A DNA stretch of 64,000 nt from Adiantum capillus-veneris. Its lineage: Eukaryota; Streptophyta; Polypodiopsida; Polypodiales; Pteridaceae. This document shows positions 1 to 11,047 of the stretch, piece by piece. The position numbers were made by a program, and so were the translations under genes. The stretch covers positions 39,013,558 through 39,077,557 of the forward strand of contig CM043946.1 in NCBI GenBank assembly GCA_014529385.2, in the 5' to 3' direction. How positions within the stretch are numbered: position 1 is the first letter of the stretch; each line of letters begins with the position of its first letter. The notes under the pieces are model-generated. The model did not search any database. It was given only the letters and a program-made list of their open reading frames with translations, and was not told the DNA's origin.

Positions 1-24
1 TGTGTGTGTGTGTGTGTGTGTGTG
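1..24. repeat. (TG)n microsatellite at window edge
   Basis: Uninterrupted TG dinucleotides from the first base; the tract is probably longer outside the window. Confidence 0.95.
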
Positions 25-1120
25 AAATAGCATTTAACATTGCATACAAAAAATTCAAATAAATATTCTTCATAGTTTATTAAGACAATGCTAAGCCATG
101 ATGTGAATCAACTTTTAAAATTTATGGTATTAAATTATTTTACAAGTAAATTGAAATGTCAACAATTAGTAAAGTGATGGTGACCATCATTGGATGATGA
201 GACGTGCAAAGAGGAATTGCATGTTTTCTCTACCACTCCCCTATGGCCTTCTTAGTAAAAAAAGTAACGATTCCTTTCCATCACTTTCATTCTTAATGCT
301 CACTTTTTTGCATCTAATACAAAAAAAACAAGAAGAATCAAGATGGCATGTTAAGGAAATGTAATGCAAAAGTAGATAAGGGTTGTGTTTGTAAATTTAT
401 TTTTCCACAACAAATATTTTGAAAGGTTGCAGAGAGGGTATAAATTAAAAAGGTAGTAATAGATATATGGCAAAAGGTGACTAATAGGTCAAGTTATTAT
501 TTCATTGGTAAACATGAAGAAGTTCCTTGTTGATCAAATTTGGCCGAGATTGGAAGTTTAGTTGGTTGCTTTTTGAGATTAATGTTAAACCAATGCCACT
601 ATTTCAATATAGGCTGGATTATAGAGTTAATAGTGACATTTAAATAACATCAAAGTATGATTAAATGACATAGATCATTGGATTATAGAAACATATAGAA
701 GGAATGATAGCCTAATTGTGTAAAATTTGAATTAATTAAAAAATATCTCATAAAAATGCCACTAATTAATGCCATTTTTTTCTTGCAACATTCTCTTGAT
801 CAAGTGTCACTTATGACATGTATATGTCATAAAATCTAATATCTAACCAACCCGAATGCTTTTCTCATATTAAACTGATCATTTAATGTGGGAGAATAAA
901 CGTGAACAAGGGTTATAATATAGACATATGCTTGCAGATCTTTCTCAACATGGGGCCAATGCCAAAGGGGTCCAAATGAGAGATGGTCTATCAAAGAGCA
1001 AAGCTAGCCAATGGAGCTTAAAGACCTTAGGGTTAGATTCATTAAAGACCTCCAAAGGTTAGTGTTAAAAAGTCATTTGACCTTAGGTAAGCTAGGACTG
1101 AGGGAATCCGGCCCAAGCTT

Positions 1121-1241
1121 GAGGTGCTTGTCGTGCTTGATGACTAAGGTGCTTGTCGACTAGGGAGCCTGAGGTGCTTGTGGGAACACTACCAAGGCTT
1201 GAGGTGCTTTGTCATGCTTGCTGACTAAGGTGCTTGGGGAT
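1121..1241. repeat. Degenerate tandem repeat built on GAGGTGCTTG
   Basis: The decamer GAGGTGCTTG or the variant AAGGTGCTTG recurs at about 1121, 1146, 1171, 1201 and 1227. Intervals are about 25-30 bp, and the units are separated by variants of TGACTAAGG / CTAGGGAGC. The array lies in non-coding DNA. Confidence 0.7.
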
Positions 1242-2746
1242 AAGGTGTGTAAAAGTCAACAACTATTGCTACAAGGAGGAGGTGAGCCCTACAAGAGGAG
1301 GGATGAGAGAGAACACACACACCCTCATACTAGGCAATCTTAGTACAAAGAAAGAAAAAGGGACACTTGTCAAGATCCTCTTCATGTTGCCCTCATGGTG
1401 TGCCTAAAGCCTATTGGTTGGCCTCCTAAGGGGTCCAATGATAAATAGTTAATTTAATTAAATTTTTCTAGCATTTATCAAGTCCTCTCTCTCAAAGGGG
1501 AAAGGGGGACACTTGTCCCAAGGCTACCCTTGTTGCTTGATATGCCCCTGCATGTGATTGGCCAGGCCTGGAGAGGTCCAATGATCTTCAATCATGAGCT
1601 ACAAGGGGGGGGTTCGATCAAAGCAAGCTAGGGGGTTACTTGAGGGGTATACTCTCCCACACACACTCCCACACACTCTCATTGTGTGAAGTGCAAAGTG
1701 CAAGAGCTCCATCTCCTTCTCCAAGCTAGTAGAGAAGTTGAGAGCTTTCACCAACACTCTTGGCTATGGAGTGCAAATCCAACCAAGAGCTCTGCTTCAA
1801 TGCTTAAGTTTGTCGTCTTCTCCATCTCCATTACTATGCATTATGTATGCTAGCAAGAAGAGTGATGATAAGTGAGGAACTAATTCTTTCTCCTATGAAA
1901 TGTTTCTTCTTCCTCTTCCCTACCCTCATTCCCTGCTAGCTCTCTCGACCTTCAAAGGTGTTTGAGGCCTTGGGATTGAGGCTTGGGATAGTTAATGCTT
2001 TTTGAAAAATTTTATGTTATCCTCGTGATGCATGAAGCTTCCATCTTCATTGCATCACCTAAGTCATAAGGAACACAAAGATTTTATTATACCAAGTCTC
2101 TCTTGATGGGAGAATCTATAATACCAATGCCTTTTGGAGGGGGGACCGGCTCCAAGTAAATCCGATCATCAACTATTGTCATGTTGTCTAAACCCTCTCT
2201 CTTGCAAAAGTAATGTTCATGCCAAGTTAACTAAATGATGTGTTTATATTGCTATTAAGTTCACCTTGTATGCTCACAAAGTAGTTTACAAAAGTATCTC
2301 TCAAAGTTAATAGGCCGTTTTCATTACATATATATGATTTTTTTTTTGAAATGTATTTTGCCGATACTGGGAATGTCTTGAGGGAAATGCAAAGAAAGCT
2401 ATTTACAAGACCCAATTCACATATTTTGTCTTGAATGCCCCTCTTTTTCCATTATTCTTGCTACTTGACATAAGGCTTTTATTCCTATGCATGCTACACA
2501 TTCAAGCCGACAATTGCTTTGTGAATCAAAACAATAGGCAACGTTTGCAAACTCATAGGCTAATTTTGGAGGTGCAGATTGAGATGAGGCCCCATGGAAG
2601 TATGTATACGACGAAGATCGTAAGCCAACATCGCCTAGAGTGTGTGTACTTTCATTTAAGGATAATTGATGAATTTTCAATTATAATACGTCTGTAAATG
2701 AAAGAAAAGCTTACCATAAAAAAAGCATGTTCTAAATGAAACTGTT

Positions 2747-3015
2747 GAAAAGGAAGTCATTAGTTCCTTAAATTAAAGGACTCAATTACAAATTAAACAA
2801 AGAAAGAAAAAGGAAGTCAAGTGAGCATTAAATCAAGGACCAAATTACAATGATGAAAAGACCATCTACATTATAAAAAAAAGATATAATGTTTATTAAA
2901 CTTTTCTTGAAGAAGAAAACAAGGAAGTCAAGTGAGCACTAAAAGAAAGGACCAAAATACAATGATGGAAAGACTCGTTTATATTATAAAAAAATTATAT
3001 AATCTTTATAAAACT
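2747..3015. repeat. Degenerate tandem repeat, unit about 113 bp
   Basis: AGGAAGTCAAGTGAGCA at about 2811 returns at about 2924, followed in both places by the same succession (AGGACCAAA-TACAATGATG, then TTATATAAAA-rich sequence). A more diverged partial unit starts near 2747. Confidence 0.65.
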
Positions 3016-3712
3016 TTTGTTTTCAGCAAAAGAGGACACATGTCCACCATCAACAACCTCCACATCAACGACCAAAAAATTGCACCATTTTTTCACTACA
3101 ACGCTATGGCCTTATACATGCCAAAAAATAGACTTACAAGAAATAGAGAAAAAGAAAGTTTGTCATCATTAGCTTGCCATGTGGCACTAAGCTGCAAGCT
3201 TTATCCAATGGTCCAGAGATTCACTGAGAATCCAACCCTTTACGAAGGACTACGTATGTAGTCCAAAAAGGGAGACATCACTAATATCTCAATCTGCAAA
3301 GTTGACAAACCATCTGAGGAGATGAAATGAAGGGTAAAATAGCAAGTGATGAAATCACAAGGCCTTCCTAAAAATGGCTAGGTACAATAAATTAATTATA
3401 TATATTATATAGATGACTCGTGATTCTTTTTTTAGGGATTCGTTGTTGACCTAGAAAATGGTGGGGGCAAAAACAATAGGCCCTACTCGCTCTACTTGAG
3501 AGAAACGAATGGGACTCCCACCATCTTTGGTGGCGGTGCTTCCTAAGAAACATAAGGTCTTATTTGTTATTGTACTGTCAATTTTTTATTTTGTAATTAT
3601 TGTAGACATCTCCTACATTGCTGATATGTGTTAGGAGAAGCTGGTCATGTGGATTGCGAGAAGCCAACGATTGATATAAAAGGGAAAATATTTAAATAAA
3701 GAGTAACCTAAA

Positions 3713-3715
<3 letters not shown>

Positions 3716-3756
<41 letters not shown>
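3716..3756. repeat. (TC)n microsatellite
   Basis: About 20 TC units, uninterrupted. Confidence 0.95.
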
Positions 3757-3758
<2 letters not shown>

Positions 3759-4020
3759 AAATAGATATGGAATGTATCTAGAAATTGTTTTCACGGCATC
3801 AAAATTCTTGTCCTTCTCTTACACATCTGTCTCAATATGATTGATAAAACGTAGGGACTTGAATGAAAATTTTTCCCTTTGGTCTATCTTTATTTCACAC
3901 AAAAACAGACTTTTACCTCTCGTTTTAGGTCACATAAATAGAAAACTTGATTAATCTTGATCTTTTGTTTCACTAGCACATGATAGATATTGAGATTAGA
4001 ATGGAGATGTCTTGATGGTG

Positions 4021-4155
4021 TAGGGAAGGGTCCGTTGTTCACCATTCCCTATTTTAAAGGCGACCCCATTTGGCGACTGGCGGGGAGCCAAGAGCCATGA
4101 GGGAGCCTTTAAAATAGGGAATGGTCAGCAGTGGACCATTCCCGACTGTCAAAGG
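4021..4155. mobile_element. Foldback (MITE-like) element, copy A
   Basis: Perfect 21-bp arms (4041-4061 and 4105-4125) flank a 43-nt loop. An outer 11-bp pair (4023-4033 with 4133-4143, one mismatch) extends the structure. Copy B at 14778-14910 has the same layout: TAGGGAA-GGTC at the left end, GGGAGCCA in the loop, and a right end related to CGACTGTCAA. The 12-bp middle part of the stem is different in the two copies but pairs in each. No target duplication is evident. The size and structure suggest a non-autonomous DNA element or structured repeat; the class is unassigned. Confidence 0.65.
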
Positions 4156-5193
4156 TAAAAGCAATGGGCCAGGTTACACTCCCGATGCAACTGAGTATAG
4201 TCGTCCTTTTTGCATGCCACTGCAACAGAGAATTCTGAGTGCTGATTTGTCGGAGGAGAAGTTGTTCCGAGCGCTAATGTGGCTTGCTATCAATTGCCTG
4301 CAGAAGACTGAGTGCACCCTCTTGCATTCTGCATGCTGAGTTGGTAATCATCCAAGGGCTGTTGGCAAAAATTCAGGGGTATAATCGACACTAAATGGAG
4401 GGCCACGATCTGCAGCCCCCCTCGCCTGGACTTTGGCGGGAGAGGAAACGCATGAAGGTAGAGAGTTGCGAACAATTCTTCAAGGGGCTAAATTAAAACC
4501 CATCTTATCTATTCTATTGTCTTGCTATCCCGTACATATTATCCCTATGTAGAGCATAGTTCCAAAAATCACAAGACTCGTTTAGTATACAAAATTATGT
4601 TGCCTTATTTCAAGTTAGTTGTTCAAAGATAGAGGCATACAAAATTATGCACAGAATTGGAGCTAGTAAGTTGTGTGGTGTGGTGGGCACCAAAAGAAGA
4701 GCGACAATTTAGAGAGACTTCCATGAATTATTCATTTTTGCTATCACATTACCTACCTATCTTTTTTAAATTGTCCATCACTTTGTTTAGACATCTTGTT
4801 TATTTGTCCATTGTGCTCCTATCCTAACCATTTGTTGGTTGGTTCATCCATCCAACTTCCTTCAATATGCTCCTACCATGGACTTTCTAATTCATCCTTG
4901 ACGCGAGGATGGCTTTAATGACCTTCAAAAAGGTCCAAACGATGACATCCTGGTTGAGTTTTCTGAGAGGCCCCACTTTCACATTGTATCAACATAACTC
5001 ACAGCTTCGTTACCTTGCCCATGGGAGACATAACCTTCAATAAATGCAGACCAAGAGATGGTTGCATATTTGCACAGAGGCGCTCACTTTGCATTTCACA
5101 AAAACAGCTCACAGATTCTTTCCTCTGCCCAAGCTCCAATCACAAGAAATTTTGGATAAATTCTCACAATAATTCCCACATTGTGACTTACCT

Positions 5194-5229
5194 CAACATC
5201 ATGAGCTCAAGCAGAAGCTCATGATGTTG
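5194..5229. repeat. Perfect 14-bp inverted repeat, 8-nt loop
   Basis: CAACATCATGAGCT (5194-5207) pairs exactly with AGCTCATGATGTTG (5216-5229) around the loop CAAGCAGA. No T-run follows and no gene end is nearby, so a terminator role is not supported. Confidence 0.85.
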
Positions 5230-5405
5230 TGCATTGTATGAAAAACACTGAAAAAGACTCCGTTTTCCTAAATGAGAAAATTTCTAAATATTCTTGTGGA
5301 TCTCAGGCATGCCTCTTTATCTCAAGTTTGGTAGATTGGTTATGCCATTGTCCTCTTGAGTAATAGGTCTCTTGGGATATTTTCCTACGATGTTAAATAT
5401 CCTCC

Positions 5406-5411
<6 letters not shown>

Positions 5412-5474
<63 letters not shown>
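5412..5474. repeat. (TC)n microsatellite
   Basis: About 31 TC units. Long Leu-Ser repeat frames across it are an artefact of the repeat. Confidence 0.95.
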
Positions 5475-5477
<3 letters not shown>

Positions 5478-5931
5478 CGCTTCATCTCCCCCACCATCAC
5501 CCCATCACGAGACTAATGAATTGGCTGCACGCAGTGACTACAAGGAAAGTGTTGAACTCGTTGGCCAATTATGATGGATGTTGTTGGTGCGAGCATGCCA
5601 TGGTCTCTCTATCCTACTATCTTCAACAGACTGAAACCAAGCCCATTTGGCCCGCTCTAAGTAGCTCACGCATGAGCAAGCTCCCAGGAGGCATAGGAAA
5701 GATATGGCCATCACTGCCAGCTCAAAGCAGGAAGAAGTCCAAGTGGAAAGACGGAGGTAGAGCTCCAACACATGCATGATTGGACACAGATTCCGTAGCG
5801 TAGCAATCTGTAGTGGAGAGGACAAAAGAAGATGTAGTAGGGAGGATGGAGATGAGGTATGTAAGTTTGATGGCAAACTTGAGGTAGTAGTTTAGAATTT
5901 GCGAGAATAGGGGGACGCCAAGAATGAGACC
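5475..5931. other. Flank of the LTR element, no gene seen
   Basis: Open frames of 100-135 codons overlap here on both strands but derive partly from the TC tract and from the neighbouring LTR. No motif is recognised. Confidence 0.5.
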
Positions 5932-5936
5932 ATCTC
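5932..5936. repeat. Target-site duplication, left (ATCTC)
   Basis: Matches 14702-14706 exactly, directly outside the LTR termini. Confidence 0.9.
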
Positions 5937-6839
5937 TGTAAGGTTTCCAGTTTCTGAAACCTTAAAGATTGTATAAAGCTAAATTCAACTGATATTATTA
6001 TTGAAAAAACAATGTAGAATTGTCCGACCATGGAAAATATTGGTATTTTTGGAATCTTAAGCACAACAAACCCCGGGCTAGAAATTTTCAGAATAGAATT
6101 CCGATAAAATCTGGAAAAGGTACGGGCCCTAAAAGGTTACACTAGGAATTCAATTAGTTAAGAAAAATTGGATGGTTTCAGTAATTATTATTAAGAAAGA
6201 CTTTCTTATCCTAAGGTTCTAGAAATTACTGATATTTCCAATTTTCATCATTAAAAATCAGTGAAAATAGTAAAAATCGATTCTGGAAGCTGAGGGGGGC
6301 TGTGTGGAGTAATGATGAACTCTCCCGGGCTAGATTTAGAAGCACAGGGCATTTTTTGACTTGTAGGGATGCTTTGGATGCAAGTTACTGTCATTTTCCA
6401 GCCTGTGAGTGCCCAAAAACCTGTAAATATGACCCTTGCTTCACAATTTCAGACAAACTCGGAGCCTTGCATACTCTCTCTCATCTAGAGAGACCGCTAC
6501 ACAAAAATCACTAGAGATTAAGCTCTAGTTGATTAACTTAAACGATAATTAGCCTAATATTTTTTAATTAGCAAAATATTCTCTGTTGATTGTTGTAATT
6601 AAGCTTGAGAATATTAAGCTAATTAATTATCCTATCATATTAGGACTCAAATTATCCAAATTAACCATAAATTAATGGGAAATGTATTAATTAGGTTTAG
6701 ATTAAGTTGAGATAATTATCAGATCTGCATTCGATAGTCATTAAGCTAGAAAATTTATAATTATCTTATAATTTTTTGCATAATTTTCATAATTAATTAA
6801 GCAGAATTACACTATATTTTAGAGAAAATTAAAGGGAAA

Positions 6840-7690
6840 ATAATCAAATTGATTCAAAATGTTTTGAGTTATTTATGAGAGGTTAATTATATGCTAGGGA
6901 ACTCGTGATGATTATATTAAGCTCATATAGTTAATTTACCTAATTACTTTAGCAGAAATACTCTATTTTTAGGACAAATTAAATAGAGGAAATTAGTAAA
7001 TTGATTCAAATTGATTTGAGTTATTTATCAGAGGTTAATTATATTGTAGGAACCATGTGATAATTATTTCTGGCTCAAATAATTAATTTACCTAACTACT
7101 TTAGCAAAAATATTTTGTTTTTAGGACAAATTAAAAGGGAGAATTTAATAAATTGATTCAAATTGCTTTGAGTTATTTATCAGAGTTTCAATACATGTTA
7201 AGAATCCTTGATAATTATTTCAAGCTAAAATAATTAATTTACCTAATTACTTTAGCATAATTACTCTGTTTCTAGGATAAATTAAAAGAGGGAAATTAGC
7301 AAATTGATTCAAAATGATTTGAGTGATTTATCAGAGGTTAATTACATGTTAGGAAACCTGTGATAGTTATGTTAACCTCAGATAATTGATTTATCTAATT
7401 ACTTTAGCAGAATTACTATGTTTTTGGGACAAATTAAAAGGGGAAAATTAGTAAATTGATTCAAAATGCTTTGAATTATTTACCACAGGTTAATTACACT
7501 TTAGAAAACCCGTGATAATTATGTTAGCCTCAGATAATTTGTTTACCCAATTATCTCAGTAAAATTACATTATTTCTAGTAAAAAATAAAAGGGGGAAAA
7601 TAGTAAATTAATCCAAACTCCTTTGATATAATTATCAGAGGTAGAACACACCTTGAGGAATCCATGATAAATACCCCAACCTCAGATAAA
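6840..7690. repeat. 152-bp tandem repeat inside the LTR
   Basis: The phrase GATTCAAA falls at 6851, 7003, 7155, 7306 and 7458, at intervals of 151-152 bp. A weaker unit begins near 7609. Each unit runs through AAATTGATTCAAA, GAGTTATTTATCAGAGG, TTAATTA and a TTTAGCA/ATTACT block. The 3' LTR repeats the array with the phrase at 12028, 12181, 12333, 12485 and 12637. Confidence 0.9.
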
Positions 7691-8238
7691 TTGTTTAAAT
7701 ACTTATACTTATTAAAAGTAACCGGTTTTGCGTATAAAATAGAGAAAGGAAATTAGTAAATGAATTTATCTAATTACCAAAAAATACCTTATGTTCAAAA
7801 TTACTATTGAAGGTTCTGAAAATTACCTCAGCATCAATGGTTAGTATAACAAATTACTATCAGAAAAATTTTACCTAAATTAGACCATAAGTATAGGAGG
7901 GAAAGGTTATAAATCAAATTTATGAAAATTCCTACAGATAGAACATTTTCAATTACAATTTACGGTGAGTAATCCATTAGCCGATAGAAATTTATAAATT
8001 ACTAAAGCTAAAATGGAATATAGATTAAGGATAAACCTAGCTAAAGAGCTTCCCAAATTAAATGGTAATTATGGGAAATTACTTATAGTACAAGGAAGTT
8101 ACTGGAGAAATATCTCATCCGATTAACTATCAAGGATACTTACTTACTCCAAAAGTCCTTATTTTTGGGTAAAAGGGAAGAAAAGAAATTGTTCAATTAA
8201 ACCTCTAATTGATTAAGTCTTTTTCTAAGGCTGTCGAA

Positions 8239-8466
8239 ATGGCTCCAAAGAGAATCAGAGGAAATCCTCTTACCAAGGAAGAGGATATTAGCAACAAAAG
8301 AAATAAAGGCACTAATGACCATGAGGTTGGGCCTAGCCATAGGCCGACGGAGGAAAGTTTGCAGGCTCCAACGCATCAGCAGATGGCCGAGCAGTCCCAG
8401 GTGGATTTCTATTTTGTTCAATTAAATCTTTTAAAGTTCATTTTTAATTTAGCATTGCATACGTAA
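8239..8466 (+). CDS. Short LTR-internal ORF (75 aa), function unknown
   Basis: ATG at 8239 opens a hydrophilic frame starting MAPKRIRGNPLTKEED, which resembles in style the basic N terminus of some Gag proteins. A GT follows CCCAG near 8400, so the frame could also be a first exon spliced to something outside. The equivalent position in the 3' LTR has ATA instead of ATG and an in-frame TAG, so it is not maintained there. No domain is recognised. It may be a relic of gag sequence captured in the LTR or a chance frame. Confidence 0.25.
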   Translation: MAPKRIRGNPLTKEEDISNKRNKGTNDHEVGPSHRPTEESLQAPTHQQMAEQSQVDFYFVQLNLLKFIFNLALHT

Positions 8467-9519
8467 GGAGTGAGTACGAATAACAAAAGAAATAATTGAC
8501 CAAAAACGGAGGGTAACTTCCAAGGTGCATTGTTTATAATGTAGGAAAGAATTGTTTGGGTTAAAATTGGTTGAATTAGGAAAGATATGATTGATCACCC
8601 TTAAGACAGCTTGTCTCAAGACACCTCCGACTCCTTGGTATATTTTGATGATAATGATTGGCTTTCCAGCCATGGATAAGTCGGTTACCCCCATGAACGT
8701 TGAGTTTCTACTCCGTGTCATGTCTTGATGTTTCTACATAAGTTATGATACCGTTTTTTATCCTAGGGGAGCTGCCCGGTTGTATGGGAAACTGGTTTGG
8801 TGTATGGGCACCCAGAACCTTGGGTGGGGGTTTCTCCACTCCGGATAATGAATAAGGAATGGGTGCCATTTTTTTCACCCTTAAGTGGTCTTGAGACAAG
8901 ACGAGTACAGGTCATGGTTAGTATGGACAATGTTTTGATTGACAGTACCCTGTCTTAAGTTTAAAGATGTCTGTTTGTTAAAAGAATGTTTTCAATAATG
9001 TTTTCAAGGGCTGTTTTAATAAAATCCTGTTATGAAAGATAAAAGGAAATTGTGATAAGAACGCGATAGTAATTAAATAACAAAAGAATCATGTGTGAGT
9101 GCGGGGTGGTAAGTGGGGATTGACTAACGTTATCAATCATGGACGGGTGGACCTGATTAGTCAGGTAACTATCCATCCCTGCGCACTAAAACGTTTAGAA
9201 AACTTCTTCACTTGGAAGAGCAGTCTACCAGCGGTTGTGCCCTCACATTTGTTAGGGGGAAAAAAGCGTTGGTTGAGGATACCTTAGCCCAATTGTGGCA
9301 GTTATAGGGCCGAAATAGTTTTTCGGACTTTTAATACGTTGTCCCGTTTCCACTGCGAGATAGGACTAGGTCTTCTTCTAAGGCTATAGACCCAAGCCAT
9401 TGTCAATGGTAAAGGTCTATTCCTTGGATTTTTCTTGTTAGAGACTGATTTTTATCAGACCTAGAGACCTGTCAAGGATCCCATCCCGATCTTGGTAATG
9501 GTGGGTTGGGGACCTCACA

Positions 9520-10932
9520 AGTGTATGAAAGCGTGTGTTAATTAAAGTCTTGGACCTAGGGAAAAGTTAAGGTGTTAGATTGAAATAAGTGATCTTGATG
9601 AATTCCAGTAAAGAGATATTTGATTAAAAAGAGGGAGAGAAAGAAAGAAAGAGAATTATCCCCCATCTTTGCAATAAGATTTCCATCAGGCCTATTGCAA
9701 ATCCATGGATTTCAACGTAAGGTTTATGAGATATTGCCTATCCTGACACTATTCAATGCGAAAAAGCGTGACGAAATGGCTAGATAAGAGATTCTCTCCT
9801 TCCACTTGGTGGATTAGCTAGTCAGGATCCGATGGAATTTTCTTCATCGATGCGGGAGAGGTAGAAGGTTTATAACTAAATATAAAGAGACTCAAATGGA
9901 CCGAAGATCTTCAAGTGATTGAAATATAATTTTTCATTGGAACGGAGAATCCATAAGAAACCCTTGTAATAGATGATGTCCAAGTATCACAAAATCAATG
10001 GGTGTCTGATCAAATGTCTAAAGTAATCTACCCAGGTAGAATTAGACCCATAGGTGTAGGCTCTAGTTTTAATGGACCAAAAGATGTTGTATATTTTGAT
10101 CCTATATCTGAACCACCCAAAGTCCACAAAGTTCTAGTATAGGGTTGTCGTTACCCTTGTACATAGTAGGAAGAGCAAGAGGAGCAAGAGCTTAAGCAAT
10201 CATGGGAGAACCAACCTTATGAACGGGGAAGATAAAAGAGCCACTCGCTTGGCCATAGTTAGCAATCCTAGAGCTTTGTAAACCACTAAAAATCAATAAT
10301 GAAAAACCTTGAGTTACTTATATATTATAATGGTATACATGATTTTCTTTTCTAAAATTACTTAAGGAATCTAAAGTCAAGTTAGTATTCCATCAAGAAA
10401 TTAAGGATTGATCTAGCAAATGAGACAGAGGTTCTCGATAGTATGAAAAGAATTTGAATCTTGAAATTGAGATAGTATTTAAGAAACCAACTCACATTCT
10501 TTATGCACACAATAGCCTTCCTTGAAAAATGACCTAGATATAAAAGTATTAATGTACGAGACTAATAGGAAGCCGAAAAGAACTCTTGGTATGATACTTC
10601 TTAAAACCCTTTACATATTGTTGGTGAACGAGGTTAGAGCACAGAGGGGCTACCTCTGGTGCAATGGTGAAAGCTTGTGCCGAACGAAGATTGCTCAGAA
10701 TGGCGATGATTGCTCTGAATGGTCAGTTAGACAAAGCGTGGTCATGTTGACAAGGTGGATATATGGATCTTTTATGGAATTGAATTAATCTGGTTTTTGA
10801 GATGATACAAATGGTTTGTAAAGGTTTTTAAGATGGGCTCAACACTAAGAGTTTCTTGAGGAAAAATTGGCTAGCAAGTAACTCCAACAAGAAACTAGAA
10901 AGAACTCTTAGAGTAATAAGTAACATTTGGTA
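9520..10932 (+). other. Degenerate interior of the LTR element
   Basis: About 1.4 kb without a retroelement domain that I can identify. A short open stretch near 9980-10140 has no recognisable similarity. The piece normally holding gag-pol is absent. Confidence 0.6.
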
Positions 10933-11040
10933 AAGTGGAAAGGTTATCCCTTCGAAGATGCCACTTGGGAAGATGAATTTCTCTTCTCAAAGATTTTCCC
11001 AATTTCGGCTGAGATGAGGGCATCTCAAATTCTTAAGTAG
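10933..11040 (+). pseudogene. Chromodomain remnant (C-terminal end of a gypsy integrase)
   Basis: The frame reads KWKGYPFEDATWEDE and then runs 20 codons to TAG at 11038. The W-x-G-Y-x-x-x-x-A-T-W-E signature is that of the chromodomain at the end of plant chromovirus Pol. Upstream, a matching LERTLRVI-type stretch lies in another frame (frameshift before 10933). The stop overlaps the polypurine tract, as in intact chromoviruses. Confidence 0.75.
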
Positions 11041-11047
11041 GGGTGAT
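11035..11047 (+). other. Polypurine tract
   Basis: AAGTAGGGGTGAT directly abuts TGTAAGG of the 3' LTR. This is the plus-strand primer position typical of plant Ty3/gypsy elements. Confidence 0.8.

Larger units (their letters stand above)
25..3715. other. AT-rich intergenic stretch without recognisable gene
   Basis: Only short open frames occur (longest about 109 codons at 2932-3261, plus 87-88 codon frames on both strands at 2417-2697). None shows a protein motif, compositional bias or start context that I recognise. The segment holds two small degenerate tandem repeats, listed separately. I see no gene that I can support here. Confidence 0.6.
3757..5411. other. Intergenic stretch with a foldback element and a hairpin
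   Basis: No coding frame is supported. A foldback element at 4021-4155 and a perfect inverted repeat at 5194-5229 are annotated separately. The sequence around 4320-4350 resembles a short phrase near 18530-18550 (CATTCTGCATGCTGAGTTGG), so part of this segment may belong to a dispersed repeat. Confidence 0.5.
5937..9519 (+). repeat. 5' LTR (3583 bp)
   Basis: Aligns end to end with 11048-14701. The terminal inverted dinucleotides TG...CA sit within TGTAAGG...CCTCACA. Much of the left half is a tandem repeat (see 6840-7690). The promoter box seen in the 3' LTR is altered here: CTGTAAATA at 6421-6429 in place of CTATAAATA. Confidence 0.9.

Noticed and set aside
2417-2697. Overlapping 87-88 codon frames on both strands
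   Set aside because: No recognisable domain; mutually exclusive overlapping frames in AT-rich DNA are expected by chance.
5199-5229. Hairpin considered as a transcription terminator
   Set aside because: No T-run and no upstream gene, and intrinsic terminators are not expected in plant nuclear DNA.
6840-7690. 152-bp repeat considered as a centromeric satellite array
   Set aside because: Only five to six units occur, and they are bounded on both sides by LTR sequence and present at the same place in both LTRs.
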